Assembly: GCA_030044045.1 (NCBI GenBank)
Contig: JASHWO010000051.1
Span: 1-5,668 of the forward strand
Reading direction: 5' to 3'
Length of the DNA stretch: 5,668 nt
Origin: Acidimicrobiales bacterium
GTDB taxonomy: Bacteria; Actinomycetota; Acidimicrobiia; Acidimicrobiales; RAAP-2
Part shown: piece after piece, positions 1 to 5,129 of the stretch
Numbering within the stretch: the stretch's first letter is position 1
Layout of the letters: every line of letters begins with the position of its first letter
Program-made: the position numbers and the translations under genes
The notes under the pieces: model-generated
What the model was told of the DNA's origin: nothing
What the model saw: only the letters and a program-made list of their open reading frames with translations
The model's database searches: none

Positions 1-181
1 CGTTGGCCCTGTCGTCGCTCAGCTCGCCTGCCGCCACGAGCCGGCGTAGGCCCGACAGCACCTCCACGTCCAGGAGGTGGGGGGCACTGAGGTCGTCGCT
101 CGCCAGGCGTTCGAGCAGCCCGACCGGCTTGTCCCTCGCCACGAGCGCCTCCAGCAGCGCGGAGGTGTCGACGACGAGCAC
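1..181 (-). CDS. vapC: VapC-type PIN-domain toxin, N-terminal part (vapC1)
   Basis: Reading leftwards from a GTG at 181, the window encodes 60 residues beginning MLVVDTSALLEALVARDK and running off the edge, so the C-terminal half is missing only because the window ends. The N-terminal VVDTSA motif carries the first PIN-domain acidic residue (Asp5), and DVEVLSGLRR gives the second (Glu40). These two help form the Mg2+ site of the nuclease in this family; the remaining acids would lie outside the window. VapC toxins are ribonucleases that cut tRNA or rRNA and block translation in the cytoplasm until bound by the cognate antitoxin. The GTG lies three bases after the stop of vapB1 and in the same frame, so the pair is surely co-transcribed and probably translationally coupled. 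No separate Shine-Dalgarno sequence is needed or obvious. Family call is firm; the RNA target cannot be told. Confidence 0.85.
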   Translation of the reverse strand, partial: MLVVDTSALLEALVARDKPVGLLERLASDDLSAPHLLDVEVLSGLRRLVAAGELSDDRAN

Positions 182-184
182 CGT

Positions 185-412
185 TCAGCGGGCATCCCGC
201 TCGGCGCGCACCGCATGCACGATGGCCGACGCCGATGCCCCTCCCGAGCGAGCGCTGGCCCGGGCCAGCACTTCGGGGAGCGGTGGGTACGTGGCGACCC
301 GCTCGAGCTGGTCCAGCGCGAAGTCGGAGAGGGACATGCCGGCGGCGGCGGCACGCGACCTGAGGACTGCGTGCACCTCGTCGGGCACGTTCCGGACCTG
401 GATGGTCTTCAC
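185..412 (-). CDS. vapB: FitA/VapB-like ribbon-helix-helix antitoxin (vapB1)
   Basis: A 75-residue protein, read from a GTG at 412. The N-terminus VKTIQVRNVPDEVHAVLRSR is the ribbon-helix-helix (Arc/FitA-like) DNA-binding domain: a short beta strand (KTIQVRNVP), then two helices with the connecting AAAAGMSLSDFAL stretch. The C-terminal part (about residues 45-75, with PPLPEVLARASAR) should be the unstructured arm that wraps and inhibits the PIN toxin encoded immediately downstream. In this family the antitoxin, alone or with the toxin, represses its own promoter, and a perfect 7-bp inverted repeat lies just upstream at 432-448. An ATG at 460 would add 16 residues but would translate through the promoter and that repeat. 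I chose the GTG because the family starts at the M/V-K-T-I-Q-V-R motif and a -10 box ends seven bases before it. Confidence 0.88.
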   Translation of the reverse strand: MKTIQVRNVPDEVHAVLRSRAAAAGMSLSDFALDQLERVATYPPLPEVLARASARSGGASASAIVHAVRAERDAR

Positions 413-419
413 GGCACAG

Positions 420-449
420 ACTGTAGCAGCCTGGGTGTACGACACCCAA
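420..449 (-). promoter_or_regulatory. vapBC1 promoter with embedded operator palindrome
   Basis: On the minus strand a -35-like TTGGGT (449-444) is followed after 18 bp by a -10-like TACAGT (425-420, fits TAnnnT). The -10 ends seven bases before the GTG of vapB1, so transcription should start at or next to the start codon and give a leaderless mRNA. Between the boxes, overlapping the -35, is the perfect inverted repeat TGGGTGT-ACG-ACACCCA (432-448, plus strand), well placed for autorepression by the antitoxin or its toxin complex. The boxes and palindrome are seen directly; the use as promoter and operator is inferred. Confidence 0.6.
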
Positions 450-474
450 CTTGCACCCATCCCGAGGGCACCGG

Positions 475-879
475 TCAGTCCGGGGAACGCCGGACCGGCA
501 CGCCGGCGTGGCGGGCCAGGACGTCGAAGTCACGGTCGTGGTGCAGCACCGGTACCCCGGCGCGGCGCGCCACTGCGCCGATGAGGCAGTCCGTCAGCGC
601 CCGGACCGTCTCCCCGCCGCGCCGGCATGCCCGGTACAGGGCGGCCGCCTCCTCGTAGGTGGCCAGGCCGTCCGTCGGTACGTAGCTGCATCGAGCCAGG
701 AGCTGCCGGAGCCGCTGCTCGTGCTGCCGGTCTCGAGCGCCGGCCAGCACCTCCATCACGACCACGTCCGTGGTGTGGAGCGGCGTGTCCTCCTCCAGGA
801 GCCGGCGGACTGCCCGATGGGTGTCGCTGCCGGTCCCGCGGAGGAACTCGACCCACGCCGAGGTGTCGACCAGGGTCAC
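475..879 (-). CDS. vapC: VapC-type PIN-domain ribonuclease toxin (vapC2)
   Basis: A complete 134-residue PIN-domain protein, normal length for VapC. The four acidic positions expected of the family are present: Asp5 in [12 protein letters not shown], Glu43 in [10 protein letters not shown], Asp97 in [10 protein letters not shown], and Asp115/Asp117 in [11 protein letters not shown]. All the metal-binding residues are therefore intact and the toxin should be active. In this family the enzyme cleaves structured RNA (tRNA or 23S rRNA) in the cytoplasm and arrests growth when its antitoxin is degraded. The GTG start overlaps the stop of vapB2 by four bases (GTGA at 879-876), a classic sign of translational coupling. 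There is no clear Shine-Dalgarno sequence of its own. It shares little with the truncated toxin at 1-181 beyond the PIN motifs, so this is not a recent duplication of the same module. Confidence 0.93.
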   Translation of the reverse strand: MTLVDTSAWVEFLRGTGSDTHRAVRRLLEEDTPLHTTDVVVMEVLAGARDRQHEQRLRQLLARCSYVPTDGLATYEEAAALYRACRRGGETVRALTDCLIGAVARRAGVPVLHHDRDFDVLARHAGVPVRRSPD

Positions 880-1085
880 CCGGCGAGCGGGCGGTCGCGG
901 CGCAACTCGTCGAGATCGCCGTCCCAGCCGGCGCCCTCCATCCCCAGGGCCTCCTCCCGGGTCATCGCCCCGCCGACCAGCCGCCGCAGGGCGAGGTCGA
1001 CCGCGGCGCGCTTGGAGTGCAGGCCGTACCGCTGCATCGCCTCGCCCACCAGCCCGTCGTCGATCTCGATGTTGGTCCGGGTCAC
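876..1085 (-). CDS. vapB: VapB-family antitoxin (vapB2)
   Basis: About 69 residues. [20 protein letters not shown] followed by [16 protein letters not shown] matches the VapB antitoxin family (Pfam VapB_antitoxin type, as recalled): a beta strand with T-N-I-E-I-D, then two helices with the K-R-x-A-V-D-x-A-L core. The tail, ending [14 protein letters not shown], is the usual toxin-binding end. Two adjacent in-frame GTG codons (1088 and 1085) could start it. I prefer 1085 because a -10 box ends six bases upstream and the family usually begins M-R-T-N-I; the 1088 start adds one residue. The stop overlaps the vapC2 start. The fold differs from that of vapB1, so the two neighbouring modules probably do not cross-neutralise, though this is inference. 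Confidence 0.9.
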   Translation of the reverse strand: MTRTNIEIDDGLVGEAMQRYGLHSKRAAVDLALRRLVGGAMTREEALGMEGAGWDGDLDELRRDRPLAG

Positions 1086-1091
1086 CACACC

Positions 1092-1111
1092 ATGCTACAC
1101 CTCAAGGTGTA
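1092..1111 (-). promoter_or_regulatory. vapBC2 -10 box and operator palindrome
   Basis: A perfect inverted repeat TACACCT-CA-AGGTGTA spans 1096-1111. On the minus strand it runs directly into TAGCAT (1097-1092), a good -10 box (TAnnnT) ending six bases before the GTG at 1085. A repressor on the palindrome would cover the promoter spacer and -10. I see no convincing -35 at 17-18 bp (the bases there read TACAGG). Autorepression by VapB2 or the VapBC2 complex is the family norm; here it is inferred from position. Confidence 0.55.
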
Positions 1112-1215
1112 CAACCTGTATCCCGCTCGAGCTGGGGCGACGACGGCCGCCTCTTACAAATTATGTAGATATCTAACCTCTGGACGTAGATTCGCCTCGG
1201 CGGCGGGGCGGGGCG
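1112..1215. other. Spacer with AT-rich patch between thiolase and vapBC2
   Basis: No gene is visible. Bases 1155-1176 are strikingly AT-rich for this genome and include the perfect 10-bp palindrome TAGATATCTA (1166-1175). No clear terminator for the thiolase was found: the sequence after its stop is GC-rich without a convincing stem. The patch may mark the edge between the toxin-antitoxin block and the lipid cluster. Confidence 0.4.
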
Positions 1216-2421
1216 CTACTGCAGGCGCTCCACGATCATGGCCATGCCCTGGCCCCCGCCCACGCACATCGACTCCAGGCCGATGGTCTGGTCGGCGTCC
1301 TCCAGGGCGTTCAGCAGGGTGGTCATGATGCGGGCACCGGTCTGGCCGAAGGGGTGGCCCAGGGCGATGGCCCCGCCATGGACGTTGAGCCTGTCCCACT
1401 CGATGCCGAGCTCCCGGGCCGAGGGGACCACCTGGGCGGCGAAGGCCTCGTTGATCTCCACCAGGTCCACGTCGCCGATGGCCATGCCGGCCCGCCGCAA
1501 CGTCTGGCGGACGGCCTCCACCGGCCCCAGCCCCATGATCTCGGGGTCGAGGGCCGACACCCCGCTGGCCACCACCCGGGCCAGCGGGGTGATGCCGAGC
1601 TCCCGGGCCCGGGTGTCGCTCGTCACCACCACGGCGGCGGCACCGTCGTTCAGCGGGCAGGCGTTGCCGGCGGTCACCGTGCCCCCCTCACGGAACACCG
1701 GCTTCAGTTGGGCCAGCCCCTCCAGCGTGGTGTTGGGTCGGGGGCCGTCGTCCTTGGCGACGACCGTGCCGCCGGGCGTGGTGACCGGCACGATCTCCCG
1801 CTCGAAGAACCCGTTGGCCTGGGACTCGACCGCCCGGGCCTGGGAGAGCAGGGCGAACTCGTCCATCTCCTGGCGGGTCACCTGCCGGTGCTCGGCCACG
1901 TTCTCGGCCGTCTGGCCCATGGCGATGTAGATGTCCGGCAGGCCGGCGGGCGGCTCCCAAGGGTCCCCGGCGGCCGGGGCCCGGGCCGCGGTGCGGGCCT
2001 CCGCTTCGGCGAAGCGCGGGTTGTGCGGGCCCACGTCGGCGGCGCCGTTGCCGTAGCGGCTGACCGCCTCCACCCCGGCGGCCACGAACACGTCGCCCTC
2101 GCCGGCCCGGATGGCGTGGGCGGCCATGCGGATGGCCTGCAGCGAGGAGGAGCAGTAACGGTTCACGGTCACGCCGGGGGCCTCCTCCAGCCCGGCCAGC
2201 ACCGCCACCACCCGGGCCAGGTTGTACCCGGACTCGCCGGCCGGCTGGGCGCAGCCGACGATCAGGTCCTCGACGGTGTCGGCCGGCAGCTCGGGCACCT
2301 TGTCCAGCACCGCCCGCACCACGTGGGCGCAGAGGTCGTCGGGGCGGCAGTCCACCAGCGATCCCTTGTTCGCCCGCCCGATGGGGGTGCGGCCGGTGGC
2401 GACGATGACGGCTTCGGGCAT
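1216..2421 (-). CDS. Acetyl-CoA acyltransferase (thiolase), FadA3-like
   Basis: A complete 401-residue thiolase, usual length. It should cleave 3-ketoacyl-CoA with CoA to acetyl-CoA (or propionyl-CoA) and a shortened acyl-CoA, the last step of a beta-oxidation turn; the reverse condensation is also possible. All catalytic parts are present: nucleophile Cys90 in VNRYCSSSLQAIR, the NEAFAAQ loop (324-330), His356 in GGAIALGHPFGQTGAR, and the acid/base Cys386 in ESMCVGGGQGMAM. NRYCSSS and GHPFG resemble, from memory, the mycobacterial FadA3 (Rv1074c) group rather than the cholesterol side-chain thiolase FadA5, whose nucleophile motif is CQCGSG. The ATG has a strong Shine-Dalgarno GGAGGAG (minus strand, 2434-2428) six bases upstream. 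It is divergent from the acyl-CoA dehydrogenase pair across a 213-bp region, which points to shared control. Substrate chain length or sterol preference cannot be read from sequence alone. Confidence 0.93.
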   Translation of the reverse strand: MPEAVIVATGRTPIGRANKGSLVDCRPDDLCAHVVRAVLDKVPELPADTVEDLIVGCAQPAGESGYNLARVVAVLAGLEEAPGVTVNRYCSSSLQAIRMAAHAIRAGEGDVFVAAGVEAVSRYGNGAADVGPHNPRFAEAEARTAARAPAAGDPWEPPAGLPDIYIAMGQTAENVAEHRQVTRQEMDEFALLSQARAVESQANGFFEREIVPVTTPGGTVVAKDDGPRPNTTLEGLAQLKPVFREGGTVTAGNACPLNDGAAAVVVTSDTRARELGITPLARVVASGVSALDPEIMGLGPVEAVRQTLRRAGMAIGDVDLVEINEAFAAQVVPSARELGIEWDRLNVHGGAIALGHPFGQTGARIMTTLLNALEDADQTIGLESMCVGGGQGMAMIVERLQ

Positions 2422-2458
2422 GGGGTGCTCCTCCGATGGTGGTACGTCCGGCGTGACC

Positions 2459-2476
2459 TTACCCGGAGGTAATACC
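2459..2476. promoter_or_regulatory. Overlapping TTACC/GGTAA inverted repeats, candidate operator
   Basis: TTACC (2459-2463) and GGTAA (2468-2472) form an inverted repeat with a 4-base spacer. GGTAATACC (2468-2476) adds a further inverted half-site. The site lies about 40 bp upstream of the thiolase ATG, in one of the few AT-containing stretches of this region. A TetR-type repressor or other regulator of the thiolase could bind here, but I do not recognise the motif. Confidence 0.3.
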
Positions 2477-2585
2477 CGCCGGCGCTCCCACCGACCCCTG
2501 CCGGCGTGCCTTCACGACACCTCCCGGCCGCCGGGTTCGGGCTCGCCTGGGCGGCGGGGTGGGCTGGCCGGCAGGGGGACCGATC

Positions 2586-2599
2586 TGTAACGTGTTCCA
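2586..2599. promoter_or_regulatory. KstR-like operator (TnnAACnnGTTnnA)
   Basis: TGTAACGTGTTCCA fits every fixed position of TnnAACnnGTTnnA, the motif reported for KstR, the TetR-family repressor of cholesterol-catabolism genes in mycobacteria and relatives. Flanking bases C2585 and G2600 extend the dyad; six of eight base pairs of the 16-bp site are symmetric. It lies 35 bp upstream of the FadE26-like start and overlaps TAACGT (2588-2593), a possible -10 box, so binding would block transcription. In mycobacteria KstR controls fadE26-fadE27 and is released by a sterol-derived CoA thioester. The match is seen; binding is inferred. Confidence 0.6.
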
Positions 2600-2634
2600 G
2601 TCAGGCCAGGCCGCCGGGCTGGAGGGAGGGTCGC

Positions 2635-3810
2635 ATGGAGATCGGCTTCACCGCGGAGCAGGAGGCATTGCGCCGTGATCTGCGGGAGTACTACGAGCGG
2701 CTCCTGACCCCCGAGGTCGAGGCGGAGCTGGCCGAGAGCCACGGCATCGGCCCCACCGTCCGCCGGCTGGTGCGCCAGATGGCCCAGGACGGCTGGCTGG
2801 GCATCGGCTGGCCCAAGGAGTACGGGGGCCAGGGCCGGTCGGCCATCGAGCAGTTCATCTTCTTCGACGAGTCGATGCGCAGCGGCGCCCCGGTGCCCAT
2901 GCTCACCATCAACACCGTCGGCCCCACCATCATGAACTTCGGCACCCAGGAGCAGAAGGACTTCTTCCTGCCCAAGATCCTGGCCGGGGAGATCCACTTC
3001 TGCATCGGCTACACCGAGCCGAACGCCGGCACCGACCTGGCCGCCCTCACCACCCGGGCGGTGCGTGACGGCGACGAGTACGTCATCAACGGGGCCAAGA
3101 TCTTCACCAGCCTGGCCGGGGGGGCGGACTACATCTGGCTGGCCACCCGGACCGACCCCGATGCCCCGAAGCACAAGGGCATCTCGATGTTCGTGGTCCC
3201 GATGGACACCCCGGGCATCCGGGTGGTGCCCATGTCGCTGCTCGGCGACCACAACATCAACTACACCTTCTACGAGGACGTGCGGGTGCCGGCCACCAGC
3301 CTGGTCGGCGGGGAGAACAACGGCTGGTCGCTCATCACCAACCAGCTCAACCACGAGCGGGTCACCCTCTGCGCGCCGGGGATCATCGAACGCGTCCTGG
3401 ACGACGTGCGGTCGTGGGCCCAGCAGACCAAGCTCCCCGACGGCCGCCGGGTGGTCGACCAGGAGTGGGTGCAGGAGCACCTGGCCCGGATCCACGCCGA
3501 GCTGGAGTTCCTCCGCCTCATCAACTGGAAGGTGGCCTGGCAGGCCACCCAGGGCCACCTCGACGTGGCCGACGCCTCCAGCATCAAGGTGTTCGGCACC
3601 GAGATGTACCTGCGGGCCTTCCGGCTGGCCATGGAGGTGATCGGCCAGGCCGGCTACCTGCAGCGGGGCTCGCCGGCGGCGGTCATCGCCGGCCGCCTGG
3701 AGATGTACGCCCGCAGCATGATCATCCTCACCTTCGGCGGGGGCACCAACGAGATCCAGCGGGACCTGATCGCCATCTTCGGCCTCGGGCTGCCCCGGTC
3801 GCTGCGGTGA
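2635..3810 (+). CDS. fadE26: Acyl-CoA dehydrogenase, catalytic subunit, FadE26/ChsE4-like
   Basis: A 391-residue acyl-CoA dehydrogenase that should put the alpha,beta double bond into an acyl-CoA, with FAD as cofactor. From memory it is very close to mycobacterial FadE26 (ChsE4): GWPKEYGGQGRSAIEQF (59-75), APVPMLTINTVGPTIM (85-100), IGYTEPNAGTDLAAL (124-138) and NQLNHERV (236-243) all have near-identical counterparts. ChsE4 pairs with ChsE5 in an alpha2beta2 enzyme acting on the cholesterol side chain (3-oxo-cholest-4-en-26-oyl-CoA). The presumed catalytic base is Glu241 in NHERV. The position used in medium-chain enzymes (YEGT) reads FGGGT (367-371) here and has no Glu. The REQFGxPI FAD motif of ordinary homotetrameric enzymes is absent; the partner supplies it. 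The ATG at 2635 sits four bases after GGAGGGAGGG. An ATG at 2506 is rejected because it would run through the operator. A different acyl-CoA, for example a branched fatty acid, cannot be excluded. Confidence 0.9.
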   Translation: MEIGFTAEQEALRRDLREYYERLLTPEVEAELAESHGIGPTVRRLVRQMAQDGWLGIGWPKEYGGQGRSAIEQFIFFDESMRSGAPVPMLTINTVGPTIMNFGTQEQKDFFLPKILAGEIHFCIGYTEPNAGTDLAALTTRAVRDGDEYVINGAKIFTSLAGGADYIWLATRTDPDAPKHKGISMFVVPMDTPGIRVVPMSLLGDHNINYTFYEDVRVPATSLVGGENNGWSLITNQLNHERVTLCAPGIIERVLDDVRSWAQQTKLPDGRRVVDQEWVQEHLARIHAELEFLRLINWKVAWQATQGHLDVADASSIKVFGTEMYLRAFRLAMEVIGQAGYLQRGSPAAVIAGRLEMYARSMIILTFGGGTNEIQRDLIAIFGLGLPRSLR

Positions 3811-3938
3811 GCGGCGACCGGTAGGCGGCAGGGAAAGACAGCACGGCCGGGCGTGGGGCAGGGGCCCCACGCACCGGAGGAGTCGGCCGTCGGGGAAGCC
3901 ACAGTGGGGCCCCCGGCGGGGAAACGAGAGAGGCAACC
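3811..3938 (+). promoter_or_regulatory. Hairpin-bearing spacer between the dehydrogenase subunit genes
   Basis: This 128-bp spacer is long for two genes expected to be co-translated at equal amounts. It contains a perfect 8-bp stem GCGTGGGG (3851-3858) / CCCCACGC (3865-3872) with loop CAGGGG, part of an inverted copy of the repeat found at 5114-5358. A competing 10-bp pairing is possible between 3861-3870 and 3904-3913. The ribosome binding site GAGAGAGG (3926-3933) lies five bases before the next ATG. The structures could tune the subunit ratio or process the mRNA; that is inference. Confidence 0.5.
3841..3882 (-). repeat. Inverted partial copy of the 74-bp hairpin repeat
   Basis: Read on the minus strand, these 42 bases match the copy 1 to copy 2 junction of the array at 5114-5358 (about 5154-5195). 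I count one inserted base, one deleted base and one substitution. The match includes the whole second hairpin of the unit plus the flanking CGGAGGAG and GCACGGCC. Being inverted and nearly 1.3 kb away, it shows that the unit is a dispersed element and not only a local tandem duplication. Confidence 0.75.
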
Positions 3939-5129
3939 ATGGACTTCACCTACGGCGAGGCGCAGGAGGCGGTGCGCGAGCTGGCGCAGCGGATCTGCAC
4001 CGAGCGCTCGACCCACGAGCGGCTGAAGGCGGTGGAGCAGGCCGCGGGGGAGGAGGGCCCCTTCGACCGCGAGCTGTGGGCCGAGCTGGCCGCGGCCGGG
4101 CTGGTGGGCATCGCCCTGCCCGAGGACGGCGGCGGCGGCGGGCTGGACTTCGTGGCCGCCTGCCTGGTGGTGGAGGCGGTGGGGCGCACCGCCGCCCACG
4201 TGCCGGCGGTGGAGGTGCTGGCCTACGCCGCGCCGGCGATCGACCGGTTCGGCACCCCCGAGCAACGCCGCCGCTGGCTGCCGGGGCTGGCCGCCGGGGA
4301 GATCGTGGCCACGGCGGCACTGGCCGAGCTGGTCGGCGACGTGGTCGTCCCCGGCGGGACCTTGCCGGCCACCACCGCCACCCGCCTGGCCGGCGGCGGC
4401 TGGCGCCTGGAGGGGACCAAGGCCTGCGTGCCCGCGGGACTGGTGGCCGACCTGCTGCTGGTCCCCGCCAGCCTGCGCACGGTCGACGATCAGGAGGAAG
4501 GGACCGGGGTGTTCCTGGTCCCCGCCGGCGCGGCGGGACTCGCCCGCTCCCGCCAGGACGGCCCGGCCCGGCCCGAGGCGCTGGTGGTGCTGTCCGGGGT
4601 GGAGGTGAGCGAGGACGCGCTGCTGGGCGGGCCCGGGACCGACGGGACCGGCACCGGCGGTGCCGTCGACGGGGGGGCCGTGGTGGCGGCCGTCACCGAC
4701 TGGGCGATCGCTGCCCTGTGCGTGCAGGAGGCGGGGGCCTGCGCGGCGGCGCTGGCCCTCACGGCCGAGTACGCCAAGACCCGGGAGCAGTTCGGCAAGC
4801 CCATCGCCACCTTCCAGGCGGTGGGCCAGCGGGCGGCCGACGCCTACGTCGACACCGAGGCCATCCGGCTGACCGCCTGGCAAGCGGCCTGGCGCCTCTC
4901 CGAGGGGCTGCCGGCCACGGCCGAGCTGGCGGTGGCCAAGTTCTGGGCGGCCGAGGGTGGCCAGCGGGTGGTGCACGCCGCCTCGCACCTCCACGGGGGG
5001 GTGGGGGTCGACCGGGACTACCCGCTCCACCGGTTCTTCCTACTCACCGAGCAGATCGAGCTGACCCTGGGCGGCGCCCGGGAGAGCCTGGCCCGCCTGG
5101 GCGCCGTGCTGGCGGCTGTGCCTGCCTGA
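3939..5129 (+). CDS. fadE27: Acyl-CoA dehydrogenase, partner subunit, FadE27/ChsE5-like
   Basis: A 396-residue acyl-CoA dehydrogenase family protein, somewhat longer than the roughly 370 residues I recall for mycobacterial FadE27 (ChsE5), which it resembles. Matching segments are FDRELWAELAAAGL (42-55), AEYAKTREQFGKPIATFQAV (276-295), GQRAADAYVD (296-305) and HLHGGVGVDRDYPLHRFF (350-367). Arg282 and Gln284 in TREQFGKPI belong to the FAD-binding arm that the upstream subunit lacks. The place aligned by eye with the partner's Glu241 is Ala256, and the YEGT-equivalent reads LTLGGA (375-380). Neither position has a base, so this subunit should be structural and FAD-binding, not catalytic by itself. 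The middle region (about 180-250) is low-complexity and Gly/Thr-rich and carries the extra length. The start is supported by GAGAGAGG five bases upstream. The last five codons and stop lie within the first unit of a tandem repeat. Confidence 0.9.
   Translation: MDFTYGEAQEAVRELAQRICTERSTHERLKAVEQAAGEEGPFDRELWAELAAAGLVGIALPEDGGGGGLDFVAACLVVEAVGRTAAHVPAVEVLAYAAPAIDRFGTPEQRRRWLPGLAAGEIVATAALAELVGDVVVPGGTLPATTATRLAGGGWRLEGTKACVPAGLVADLLLVPASLRTVDDQEEGTGVFLVPAGAAGLARSRQDGPARPEALVVLSGVEVSEDALLGGPGTDGTGTGGAVDGGAVVAAVTDWAIAALCVQEAGACAAALALTAEYAKTREQFGKPIATFQAVGQRAADAYVDTEAIRLTAWQAAWRLSEGLPATAELAVAKFWAAEGGQRVVHAASHLHGGVGVDRDYPLHRFFLLTEQIELTLGGARESLARLGAVLAAVPA

Larger units (their letters stand above)
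2422..2634. promoter_or_regulatory. Divergent control region, thiolase / acyl-CoA dehydrogenases
   Basis: This region serves both transcription directions. It holds the thiolase ribosome binding site (2428-2434), a cluster of TTACC/GGTAA half-sites (2459-2476), a KstR-like operator (2586-2599) and the GGAGGGAGGG ribosome binding site of the first dehydrogenase (2621-2630). No credible gene lies in it; an in-frame ATG at 2506 would extend the dehydrogenase through the operator and is unlikely. No strong -35/-10 pair was found for the thiolase. Confidence 0.65.

Noticed and set aside
413..460. ATG at 460 as start of vapB1
   Set aside because: The added residues do not resemble the family, and they would be coded by the promoter and operator palindrome.
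1155..1180. AT-rich patch as a minus-strand promoter for vapBC2
   Set aside because: CATAAT-like boxes have no matching -35, and a better placed -10 (TAGCAT, 1097-1092) lies right before the antitoxin.
1216..2421. Assignment of the thiolase as FadA5 of cholesterol catabolism
   Set aside because: The nucleophile motif is NRYCSSS and the His loop GHPFGQTGAR, which fit the FadA3-like group and not the CQCGSG of FadA5 as I recall it.
2506..2634. Upstream in-frame ATG that would lengthen the FadE26-like protein by 43 residues
   Set aside because: It lacks a ribosome binding site, would read through the KstR-like operator, and the family starts at the MEIGFTAEQ-type N-terminus right after GGAGGGAGGG.
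2512..5030. Very long minus-strand open frames opposite the dehydrogenase genes
   Set aside because: They are typical antisense shadows in high-GC coding DNA: rich in Gly, Arg, Pro and His, no recognisable domain, and they cross gene boundaries.
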